64,000 nucleotides of DNA from Amborella trichopoda. Taxonomy: Eukaryota > Streptophyta > Magnoliopsida > Amborellales > Amborellaceae. This document shows positions 1 through 10,300 of this stretch, one piece after another. Within the stretch, counting starts at the first letter, position 1, and each line of letters opens with the position of its first letter. Both the position numbers and the translations under genes were made by a program. The notes beneath the pieces were generated by a model. The model worked only from the letters and a program-made list of their open reading frames with translations. It ran no database searches and had not been told where the DNA came from. Where the stretch lies: NCBI RefSeq assembly GCF_000471905.2, contig NW_006498150.1:1375292-1439291 (forward strand), in the 5' to 3' direction.

Positions 1-24
1 GTACTCGTAAGTCGTAACGTCGTC

Positions 25-40
25 TTCTCTCTCTCTCTCT

Positions 41-90
<50 letters not shown>

Positions 91-97
91 ACACACA
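25..97. repeat. (CT)n(TA)n(CA)n compound microsatellite
   Basis: CT dinucleotides, then about 22 TA units, then a short CA run. Simple-sequence DNA. Confidence 0.95.
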
Positions 98-1293
98 AAC
101 TGTCCAAGGCGGGCACCTTGTCAAGGTGCTGCCTGCAAAGAATGGCATCTAGAGGGGCCTTGACTCGCAGGCAAGCAACCTAAGGCCTCAGCCACCTCAA
201 GGCACTGAGTCGGCCGTTTTTTAAACCATGTTCTTTTAAACACATGGTTTTAGAATCCATCTTAGTCATACTAAGGAAAAATCCTCAAACTTTAATATGG
301 CTTGGGTAACACAAATTTTTATTGAAATCTGAAGATTCTTAAATAAACATACTAGTTTGTTTTAAAAACCTATCCTAGAAGATTTAAGGATGTTACCTTT
401 TTGGTATTCTACTCTAATTGTCATGTGATGTAATATTTCTTTCTATACTTTGACTTTGTTAATATGTACCATGCATTTAACATCTAGCAAGTTACAAGCC
501 ACATAAGCTATAGTCCCAAAGACAATAGAAATATTTTTTACTTTGGAAGGGCCACCAATGGAAAAAAAGAAGTTGTGGATACCTTAAACACAACATAAAA
601 TCTCATTGAAGGTCCTTGGAATCTTACCTCAAGGTAATATACTAACAAACATCCAGTGACTTATAAATTATGAACCATTGGGAGATAACAGTTAGCAAGT
701 AAAAGATGGATATATTTCCTGAAGATTATCCATTTTGGGGAATCCAAACCTAGCCATAATCCACCCAAGGTTGTATTGCCTGAAACTATAGCCCCCTATT
801 GGACATCTCGAGGCTTGCAACCTTTCTCGAGTTTGTGAGGCTACATATGAACACGACCTACAATTTTGTTTTTTCACTTGTTGCTTGTAATCCTATGCTC
901 TTATTGCACATTTTAAGGTTCACAACCACTACTCAAGGTACTTGATCACAAATAGAAAAAAACTCTACTTGAGGTTTATTGAGACATCCACGGCCTACGG
1001 TTTGTTTCGGGTCAGTCGACCCCTACCTAGACCTGGTTTGGGTTAGGTCGACTTGGACCTACCCACCAGATTGACTTCAGTTCTCCCTTGGATCAACCTA
1101 ACCCAACTGGGGATCCAACACAGGAATGGACCTAGACGTGGTCGGGTTCAGATCCCCTGGACCAGTGCTTCACTTGTAGGGCTTAGGGGGCTTGTCCAAG
1201 ACCTGGGTCGAGTTGACCTGATGGGTCCCAAGGTTGACTTAACCTAGATGACATGAGATAACGACCATTAGTCTAAGTCATAGTTTCATCTAC
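98..1293. other. Non-coding, no gene recognised; possible hAT-end fragment
   Basis: About 98-229 is GC-rich and ends GGCCGTTTTTTAAACCATG, resembling the right end of the hAT MITEs elsewhere in the window, but no left end or target duplication was found. About 1000-1250 is GC-rich with repeated GGGTC/GACC words of unknown origin. The rest is AT-rich without a supportable ORF. Confidence 0.4.
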
Positions 1294-1307
1294 ATGGGTC
1301 ACAATCA

Positions 1308-1522
1308 CCATCATCATCATTAGAGCCTTTACCTTGCTATTTGGGGTTGGCTACACTAATCGTGGTCCACGATTTTGCGCTATCAATGGCCATACCCTCA
1401 GTGAGGCCGTAAGTCTCCATATCTTTTCTCACTACTTCCAACCATGTCCTTTTTGGACCTACCCCTTGCCTTTTTTTAGCCTTCCACTTGAACTAACTTG
1501 CACCTCCTAACAAGTGTTGTAA
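1308..1522 (-). mobile_element. RTE LINE, 3'-end fragment with 14-bp target duplication
   Basis: 5'-truncated RTE non-LTR element read on the minus strand. It has the (CAT)n tail, the GGGTTGGCTACA and CCTCAGTGAGGC words and the TTAGCCTTCCACTTGAACTAA block seen in the long copy at 30122. ATGGGTCACAATCA repeats exactly on both sides (1294-1307 and 1523-1536). Confidence 0.88.
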
Positions 1523-1534
1523 ATGGGTCACAAT

Positions 1535-1773
1535 CAATGTTTAAAAACACAGAACTCAAAAGGTCCGAATCGGTTAGCTAAGTCTGAAGTATGACGGGTT
1601 AGGATTCCTTGGTTTTTTCAAAGACTTGAACGGACTCGGTCAAGGGTTGGTGAGATCCTGTCAGACTTGGTAAGACTCGTATCATCTGGGTCAAGAACAT
1701 CTAGAACTGGCGGGTGCTTGTTCTGTGTGATTCAGGTGAGTATGAGTAGGATTGACTAAGTTTCTAAACAATG
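1535..1773. mobile_element. hAT-like MITE, 239 bp
   Basis: Ends CAATGTTTAAAAAC and, inverted, CATTGTTTAGAAAC. Flanked by GTCACAAT (1527-1534) and GTCACAAC (1774-1781), an 8-bp duplication with one mismatch. It inserted into the right target duplication of the adjacent RTE LINE, so it is the younger of the two. Confidence 0.7.
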
Positions 1774-1781
1774 GTCACAAC

Positions 1782-3326
1782 CTTGGGGTTGGATAATTCA
1801 GCCCACGTGGGCGCATTGAGATTCAGCTATGGGTTCTAAGAGCAACTCTTTTTTGAGATATATAACCATGTTTTTAGATCTTGTTGAGCTCAAAAATGAT
1901 CCCATACAAACGGGAATATACGAAGGGACAAAGTGGGGAGGAAATAAAGGTGACAAAAGAAAAAGATTTGAAGAGATCAAGTGAGTCTAGATACACTTAT
2001 AACTAGTCAATATGTGAAGATGTGAGATTGTCTCTCCTTGATGAGGCTATTGGTGATTCCATTGGATTCCTTGTGTACATGCTGAAGAAGCAACATCTCG
2101 CCTTGGATATGGAGTCTCTCACCAAGGGCGAGGGCCTATAGCATCATATTAAGTGAATCACCTTTGGCCATAAGTGTTCCAGAGAAAAATAGTTTCAAGC
2201 CTGTCAATAAGGTTATCATCTTTGCTTTATTGGACTGACATATGCCTGCAGGGCCCTTAAAGGATTTCAAAGTGGTGCCATTGTTGTCATTGCAGTCTCT
2301 AAACACCCCATCCTCCTTGGACAATCTAGGCTACCCCAAATGAGCTACTGTTAGAATGTAGTTTAATAACACTAACTGTAGAGTTGTTATTGGTTTTTAT
2401 TATTTATTTAATGGTGGTGGCTTTTTTTTTTTTGCGTGGGGGCGGGGTTGGAACAATTGGCTTGGATTGTCTATCCAATTATTTTGACATTGTACCCCAA
2501 TCAAGTTATTTTTTTCCTCTCCTTCCATTGATCCCATAGAAAATATGGGAGGCAGAGCTTTCAAAGGAGGCAGCTCTTTCAACATAGGAGATCATTTACT
2601 GACTCAGGCATGGCCAAACAAACACAAAATCTGTTAGGTTCATGAAGCAGCACCAAACCTAGCATGAGTAGGTACATTGCCAAAGCAAATGGTCCACCAT
2701 TTGCTTAGCGTTTCAGTATAGATGACATAGGTTTGAAGCTTAATACCATGGTTGTGCAAGTGTTCCCAGTGAGAGCCTTGTCTAGGCAGCCAATTGCCCA
2801 AGTGCTAAGGCTCTTGGAGGGTGAGATGGACCATAATTGCCACGCAAGTTGGGCCCCCAAATGGAATATCTTGGGTGGAAAGGGATATCTCAATGAGAAA
2901 TCCACTAGGTATCGTACCAAATAATCCTGTTTGGTAAATGAGAGTTGGGTGAAATGAATTCTGACCCGAGGCTTATTAGCATTATACATTTTGTTCATCA
3001 CACTTCCTGCACCTAAGGTTTCTTTGAAAAGAGGACACCCTACCCTTCCTTCCCATTTGCACCAAACATTATTGAATAGTGATGTCTAGTTCATATGTCA
3101 ATCTTATGCATATCAGGTGGCCACACACAAACATGTGTGTAATTATGTTCCTTTTCTGTTGTTTTCTTTCAAGAAACTTGTGAGTTCCATCCAACACAAA
3201 TTCCAATCCTAGGGTTCACAGAAACCAGGTCAAGAGTAAAGAAAGACCATGTTGAGAGATGCATACCATGGTTTTAAAACCAACTTCTTCATTTGGTGGA
3301 ACTAAGAAGATTCTTGGTGGGATATG
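1782..3326. other. Non-coding, no gene recognised
   Basis: Mixed-composition DNA. Short open frames near 2700-3000 on both strands have no recognisable domain, codon pattern or splice context. No repeat ends were found. Confidence 0.4.
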
Positions 3327-4503
3327 GTTCAAAGCAGTGTTTTAAAAATCGGCGAGTCGCAACGGACTCGCCCGAATTGACATGGGAATCGGTCATCGTG
3401 TGTTGATTCCTATGTAAAACGGTGTATCGCCCGGTTCTAGAGGGGAATCGTCGGTTTTGAACAGTGAACCGCCCGTATGATGTCACAGATCGGCAAGAAT
3501 CGCCTGTATGACGAGGTCACAAGATCAGCCAATCCATCACATGACATCATGCTGATGACATCACAAATCGTCCGCCTCCATGGGCCCAGGCACGTGGACA
3601 AATCATGGGCCTCCCGGGCCCCGACGTGCGGACAAACAGGAAGCCCCCATTTTAACCAACCCTTTGCAACGGGGGCTATTGCAAACCTTTATATACACAT
3701 TTTTTGTCCCACATCTCTTTGATGTGGGACAATTCGCAATGCCCAACATTGCACCAAATCCCCACGGTCTTCTCCCTCTAAGTTAATGTTAAAAGTTCCT
3801 CTCTCTCTAAAACGCACTAACGTTCTTCTCTCTCTATCTTTAACAAACACAAACGTCTCTCTCTATCTTTAACAAACGCATGCGTCTCTCTCTAACCACA
3901 TACCAAAAAAAAAAGTTACCTTTCCAAAAAATAATTTTTTGTCAAAAAAATAAAACAAAAGTTATATTGACAAAAAAATAAAAATTACATTGACAAAAAA
4001 AAGTTACCTTGGCAAAAAAATAAAAATTATAACAATAAAATAAAATTACCTTGACAAAAAAGTAAAAGTTACTTGGGCAGCACCGTCTTCTTATTTTTCT
4101 TGTCAAAAAAAAAAAAAAAGGTAATACAACAAGTATTTATTAACAAAAAATAAATAAAAAATAGGGAAAATATCTCCATGGACCCCGTTTTCAACTTGCA
4201 TTTCTTCTTGAACCCAAAAATTCAAAACCTATCTGCTAACCCCCCAAATAACTTTATCTATTTTTATCCCAACTTTTAACCCAAACAAATTGAAAAAGAC
4301 TTCTTTTTTTTAACTCTCTCTCCTAGCGTGTTTCAAACTCTTTCCTCATTATTTCTCTCTCTAGACTGTCCAGGAGCTCACCGGAAACCTTGCGTTTTGG
4401 CCGCTTTTTTATATCCATGAACGCTGTGAAATGAATCTCAAGCATTCGACTTCATCAGCATCCTGCAGCTGCTCTCCTCCTCCTAAGAAGATTAACATCA
4501 GGC

Positions 4504-4995
4504 ATGGTAATGGAGGAGGAGATAGTGAGTGATGATAAGTACTGTCAATTCCAGGCAGCCATAAGAAGAACAACAACATCACAACAACAACAATTGATGG
4601 AGCATGGGAACTATGAAGAAGCAATTCAAGTTGTGAACCACTTCCTCTCTTCCTCCTCCAATCCTCTTCTTGATTTAGGAATTGACCTAGAGCTAGCCCA
4701 TGCCTCATTTTCAGGCCTCATCTGCTTGGGTGACATGCACTTTGCCCTCTCTCACTATGACGATGCTATAAGCTGCTACACCTCTGCATTGGCCCTTCAA
4801 AGGCAAACACTCGAAGACTCTGACTCTCGCTTGGAGATAGTTCAGGGGATCGAGAGGGGGAACTCTTTGCTAGGGCTGAGGAGGCAGGACGAGGTTGCCG
4901 AGATCGCCAAGGGCGTGGGATTCTCCTTGCAAATTCGATCAAGATTCTGGCCAAAATGGTGGCCGGCCAAAAAGATTCAGTCTGTGAAACCCTAA
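4504..4995 (+). CDS. TPR-containing ORF, probable captured gene fragment
   Basis: 163 codons from ATG 4504 to TAA. Residues ~31-56 (MEHGNYEEAIQVVNHFL) and ~75-98 (GDMHFALSHYDDAISCYTSA) fit the 34-residue tetratricopeptide helix pattern, a protein-interaction repeat. The last ~24 residues (FSLQIRSRFWPKWWPAKKI) come from the first unit of the downstream minisatellite, so the native C-terminus is missing. Codon use and amino-acid composition up to ~4900 look genuine. The ORF sits alone between the long TIRs with no visible intron. It may be a transduplicated exon; the parent gene is not identified, and expression is unknown. Confidence 0.5.
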   Translation: MVMEEEIVSDDKYCQFQAAIRRTTTSQQQQLMEHGNYEEAIQVVNHFLSSSSNPLLDLGIDLELAHASFSGLICLGDMHFALSHYDDAISCYTSALALQRQTLEDSDSRLEIVQGIERGNSLLGLRRQDEVAEIAKGVGFSLQIRSRFWPKWWPAKKIQSVKP

Positions 4996-5293
4996 ACCAA
5001 AAAATTGTGGGTTCTCCCTGCAAATCCCGATCAAGATGCCAAAATGGTGGCCAGCCAAAAAGATTCAGTCTGTGAAACCCTAAATCAGAATTTGTGGGTT
5101 CTCCCTGCAAATCTCGGTCAAGATTCCTGCCCAAATGGTGGCCGACCAAAAAGATTGAAATTTGTGGGTTCTCCTTGCAAATTCCAGTCAAGATTCCGGC
5201 CAAAATGGTGGCTGGCCAAAAAGATTGAAATTTGTGGGTTCTCCCTGCAAATCCCGGTCAAGATTCCTGCCAAAATGGTGGCCGGCCAAAAAT
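4918..5293. repeat. Minisatellite, five units of 60-89 bp
   Basis: Units begin near 4918, 5007, 5094, 5164 and 5234. Each has TGGGTTCTCCCTGCAAAT, TCAAGATT and AAAATGGTGGCCGGCCAAAA words. The first two units carry an extra ~18 bp (CAGTCTGTGAAACCCTAA). The GGCCAAAA edge resembles the inner end of the flanking TIR, suggesting the array grew from TIR sequence. Confidence 0.88.
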
Positions 5294-6387
5294 GGTTTCC
5301 GGTGAGCAGGTGAGGTGGGAGATAGAGAGAGAGAGGGGTTTGGGAGGTTGATGGGGGAGAGAGAGAGGGATCACGTTAAGAGAGAGAGGGATCACGTTAA
5401 GAGAGAGAGGGGTTCAGAAACCAGGTCTTTTCTAGGTTTGTTTGGGGGTTAGGAGATATAATAGTGTGAACTTCTATGTAGTAAGATAGGTTTTGCAACC
5501 TAAGGTCAATGGAGAAATGAAAGTTGAAAATGGGGTCTATGGAGATATTTTCTCTAAAAAATAATACAACAAGTATCATGTTTTTCAAGCACGCATTTGA
5601 GCTGCAATTATTCTAGAAACCTAAACAAATTTGACTTTTGAAACTTAAAAAATTAGATTTTTGAAAAATTAAAGTGTTATTTCGAAAATAGGTACACATT
5701 CTAATAATTTCTACATTGATTACGAAATCTTTTATTTTATGTATTAATTTATTTGCATTATATATTATGTAATGTAATTTTTCTTCTTACAGTTGTCAAT
5801 AATATATTTTAAATTAGATGATATTGTAAGATATTTTGGATTTGTTATTATTTTTATAATAAAATAATTATAAAATGTAAACCAACAATTTCAATTTCAG
5901 TATATAATATTATAGTTAGTTTGGTTGTAATAATTTTGGATTATAGCTAGTTAGGTTGTAGTAATTTGGGTTTTTTTTTTAGCGGATTAGGGTTTTCTGC
6001 CAATTCAAGATTTTTGTGGCTATTTTTTCATCAATTTAATCCATTCTTTATTGTAGTCCATGTACAATTTAATCCATTCTTTATTTTAATCCATTCTTCA
6101 TCCGTGATAATTCTATGAGTTTTTTTTTGTGTGATGTAAATTTAATGGTTAACATAAGTTCATACAAGGAAAGAACATCTCAATATCCGCATATTGATGA
6201 AAAAAATGAAAGTTAATAATGTAGTACCCTATTTCTTATTGGATTCCTAAAAACAACATTTATAATGATTTTTTAATAATTTTTTTTAAGGTTTATTTAG
6301 ACCGATTCAACCGATTCCCGATCCGGATGGATTTTTTGGGTGCCCGATCCGGGGCACCGATCTGTTTTTTAAACCACTGGTTCAAAG

Positions 6388-7202
6388 CCATTGGGCCTAA
6401 ACTAGGTTTGCAATGTTGAGTTAAGCATCTGGTGTTAATCATCTTTATCAATTTGAAAGCTTAACTTCGATGACTACTCAGGGAAGCAAAGCTTATTGGT
6501 GTTCATTAGCTCCTTCCAAAGAAAGGTTTATTATTATTATTATTACTATTTTAAAGAAAGGCAAATGGGTTGAAATTATAATATGTGATGATCCTTTGAA
6601 TGTCCATGACTTCAGGTGGGCTGAAGCTCATATTTTTCTTGATAGGCATTCGGATTTATGCATGGTGCATTCATGAAGCACATGCCTGTTGAAGATGACT
6701 CTCTTGGACAGGACGTATTGAGTTTGAATCTTGATAAGAGGGTAATGATGGCATAGCATTAATTTTGTGGAAAATGTACTATATGCCCGGTCCTTCATAA
6801 ATGCCCGCATATTATGCAGATCTATGGGATGCCCCTCATGGCAGCAGGCGTTAAATATAAAATCTCAGCATGCATCCTTAGACATCAGGGGCCTTTCATT
6901 TTGTATTTTATGTTATGGTGTATTAGGGGTATCCTCCCCTTTTTGTAGAGGTTACATTTTGTTCACCTTATGCCTTCAGCAATACAGTCTATAGTCATTG
7001 TGTACTCTATATTAACTTCCAAATGAAACTATTATTTGATGTAAGAACGGAGTTCCTCTCATCTGGCTTATAATCTTCTTTTATAACTAAATCATGTCAT
7101 AGAGATACCTCATAAGCAGTTTTACTTTGTAAATCTTTTGATCTAAACATAATTTTAGCTTTCATACTTTGCACACTCTGAAGCTCTTTTATCCATTTTC
7201 AG
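6388..7202. other. Presumed ATXR4 intron sequence, no feature recognised
   Basis: AT-rich with a short (ATT)n run near 6528. The missing N-terminal exon of the SET gene was searched for here by its expected HGRGVFA/AKP motifs and not found. Confidence 0.4.
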
Positions 7203-7397
7203 GTTTGCTATTTTTGCCTGAAGTGCGTGGGGATGAGAACATCTGCATCCTCTTGGCGTAGCATGTCCAATGAAGAGATCTCACTCTTGCATGAGCCTAT
7301 TACTGCACATTATGCTTGTAATGAATCATCTCCTGGGTCTTCAGGCCTTGATAGAAGTTTTCGCTTTTGTAGCGTGGAATGTGAAGAACATTCAAAG
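7203..7397 (+). CDS. ATXR4: ATXR4-like exon: MYND-like zinc-binding segment
   Basis: 65 codons, phase 0 at both ends. Acceptor ttttcag and donor gtttttc. It starts [10 protein letters not shown] and ends [11 protein letters not shown], supplying paired cysteines as in MYND/SMYD-type proteins. The middle (about residues 15-50) is a Ser/Glu-rich stretch longer than in Arabidopsis ATXR4. Confidence 0.88.
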
Positions 7398-10300
7398 GTT
7401 TTTCAATTGGAATGCAGCTGCATGTTTCTTTGCTTATAGTAAAATGCATGCATAATAGAGTCCTGATTTGGTTTAATTTTAATACCATGCCATGTCATTA
7501 GAAAAGGAACTTAATTTTCCTTCTGGGGATTGTTTCTTCCAACTTCAAGTTATATTTTCACATAAAGTTTGGGTGCCTAAATACTTAAATACCTACATGC
7601 ATTTGTCCATACATACATGCAAAACGTGGATGAATATATACGTTATACGTTTGTTTGTAAGTACATTTTTGACATATTTTACTTCAGGAATATGAATATT
7701 CACACACATGCATAGATACAACATATGTCTACAATTGAATAGGCCTTGCTTGCCTATTGATTGGTAACTTAACAACTCTTATCAAGTCAATGCTGCCCAA
7801 CCTCTCAATGTACTACATGTTGTTGTTTTAAGCACCTCATCAATTGAACAAAATAGATAAAAACTTGAGAATATTTTTGTGGGAAGGATCAGAAGAGAAG
7901 AGGATCAACTGGTATCCTCGGGAAAAGCAACAACTAGTGTTTCAGAAAGCGCTACGCAGCACCTAGGTGGCCGGGGTAGCAGCCGCCTAGGCGGGTGCCC
8001 AGGGATATCTGCTTTTTTTGGGCACCTAGGCCTGGGCGATGCGCCTAGGCCCCCAAAACCACCTAGGTAGGTGCTGGGCGGTCCGCTTTTTGAAACATTG
8101 GCAACAACGTTTAGAAGTGGACGGTTGGGAAGTGGGAAGATTAAAGAAACTAAGAAAACATTGTTAGCAAAGTGATGGTGGAGAATGACGTCACAAGGGG
8201 AGCATCTGTGGAAGCAAGTAGTAAGGAATAAGTATAGCTCGGATGGACGGGGTTGGTTTATTATGGATTTTTAAGTTAGAGGAAGAATGTCAAGGGTGTG
8301 GATTGGTATCAATGATTGCAGATCCCTGTTTCTCAATAACATCAGAATCAAGACTGGAAAGGGTAAAAAGAATATTTTGCTGGAGAAGTGGTTGGGGTAT
8401 AGCGTGGTTGGAAAACAATAACCCATACTTTTTGTGCTTGCTGGGAACAAAACAGTCTCTGCTGCATAAGTTGTACGTGGTTAAGGATTAAAAACCAAAC
8501 TTTAGGAAAGGTATGAAAGATCATGAAATATTGGAAATGGCCATGCTGCTGCAGCAACTAAAGCAGACAATAGTTCTAGCGAACAGTGAGGATGAACTAA
8601 TCTGGGGCCCCAGGTAATCAAGGCAGCATCTCAGTTAAACAGGACTCTGCCTGGAGTGGAGGAAACAAACCAGATCTGCAATATGTGGAAATTGCTCGGC
8701 CCTACCAAAATTCAAGCTTTTCTTGGCTAGTGATGTTAGAAAATGTGCTTACCCATGATCATCTGGTGAATCGAGGTATGGTAATTCCAAACATATGCTT
8801 AAGGTGTAAGATGGATGCTGAATCAGTTGAACGCAATTTGTGATCTTTCTTGTTAGATCTGTTTGGATTCGAATTGGTCTATTCTGATTCGTTATCAGCA
8901 CCACTAAGACAGTGGACCATCCCATCACTACCTAAGCCAGGACTTCCTAAGCAAGGACAGTGTATTACTGTGCAAGAATGAAGAATTTGTGCTCCTTTAA
9001 CTGAGATATTGACCTCAAATGCACCTGCTATATGCGCAGTAGGGACACATGTAGTTTTTTAACTGCAGTGGATGTTGTTTAATGAACATGAACTACTAAG
9101 ATAACGATTGATTGAAAGAATGGACTCTAATAATGCTGCTATATGGGCCTATGGATTTTATTATATGGGCCTATGGATTTTATTTATTTTACATCTTATA
9201 CAATCTAAAAAGACTTGATCAGAGAGATTTGTCAATCTCTGTTTGCTTAGGAAAGCAGATGCATCTTTAAACCACTGCCCATGCCGATAAGCCTACAAGG
9301 TAAATGAGCAAGTTGTGTTTGTGATGTAGTTTGCATGGATATTAGAAATCATAGGTGGTGGCTTGCCATTTAATGAGCAGCACATTTTCTTGTCCACTGG
9401 ACAATTTGTTTCAAACATCCCATGTATTTGCATCAATGAACAACTAAAGTAAGACCTCAAGAAAGTTTTCAAAAACTTCTGTACTGTGTGGTTTTTAATA
9501 CGTTGCACATCTCATTTTTCCAGAGAGACTTCTAGCTGTGAGCCCCATCTGCTGCTCCCTTTGGATGTTTTCCTTGCATGTACATGCATACACATCTGGG
9601 TCTGTCTATGTGTGATTGTATTATATGTGTTAGTTACTGCATTATGGCAATTAGCAATGAACTTCCTCACCTCAGAAACAGGGCAAACACATTCTATACA
9701 ATCCAACTTTAATTGATTCTAAAAGAAGGATGATTCTGCACGTGATCTCATTGTGTCACAAATCATGGACAATGGGCCACCTTAACTGAGAATTAGGTAA
9801 AATGAGTTTTTTTCTTTTAAAATGCAGTATTTAGATGGATTTTCTTTTACAAACGATTTCCAATTGGTTTGTGTATAGGGCTCTTTTCTTTATCTTGCAA
9901 TAGTCATATTAACATGGAAAGATGGCCTTCGGAAAAATCTTTATCAATTAATATTGAGAGCTAACCATGAAAGTCATAACATCAGATGACTCAGAGTGGA
10001 AATATGTTATAACTTTGAGGCAATTTTTATTGAATCAGCTCATTGATTTATTTCTGGGCTAATATTGTCTTATTAGGGTTTCTTTGAAATTGAGAAACGA
10101 GCAGATTGGTCAACATTCGATGAGCACTGTAGGTAAGTATTCTAACAATTCTGTTCTAGAACTTTAGATTGGCTGCCTTTTTAAATGTTTTTATCCGTTC
10201 CTACTGTCTCTATGTTTCAGCCTACTTGTATTCAATCTGGTTCAGGACTGCCAATTCTATGTGGTTCACTTTTTTTAAGTTCTTATTCTTTAATTAAGTT

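Larger units (their letters stand above)
4137..5561. mobile_element. Long-TIR element carrying a TPR ORF (Pack-TIR-like), nested
   Basis: The left part (from ~4162, GGGAAAATATCTCCATGGAC) is matched by the inverse of the right end (to ~5555). Similarity continues with gaps for about 200 bp and includes CTCACCGGAAACC near both inner edges (4378 and, inverted, 5296). The 15-bp word TAATACAACAAGTAT occurs exactly at 4122-4136 and 5562-5576, bracketing the element. Between the TIRs lie a gene-like ORF and a minisatellite. Long TIRs around a gene fragment resemble Mutator Pack-MULEs, but a 15-bp direct repeat is longer than the usual 9 bp, so the superfamily is open. Confidence 0.65.
3335..6379. 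mobile_element. hAT-like 3.0-kb element, outer member of a nest
   Basis: Ends CAGTGTTTTAAAAATCGG and, inverted, CAGTGGTTTAAAAAAC. Flanked by an exact 8-bp repeat GTTCAAAG (3327-3334 and 6380-6387), the hAT target size. The subterminal ~400 bp at left and ~90 bp at right are GC-rich with repeated ATCGG/CGATT words. The interior holds a separate long-TIR element (4137-5561) and AT-rich filler. No hAT transposase motif was seen, so it is non-autonomous. Confidence 0.72.

Noticed and set aside
2705-3001. 98-codon minus-strand frame
   Set aside because: A + strand frame overlaps it and neither has a domain or codon signal.
5005-5313. 102-codon + strand frame and 145-codon minus frame beside the TPR ORF
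   Set aside because: Translated minisatellite units; repetition explains the lack of stops.
3335-6379. Mutator assignment with a 10-11 bp duplication
   Set aside because: Starting the ends at CAGTG gives symmetrical TIRs and an exact 8-bp duplication, which fits hAT better.
6470-6676. 68-codon frame as an ATXR4 N-terminal exon
   Set aside because: It contains an (ATT)n run and none of the HGRGVF or AKP motifs expected before CYFC.
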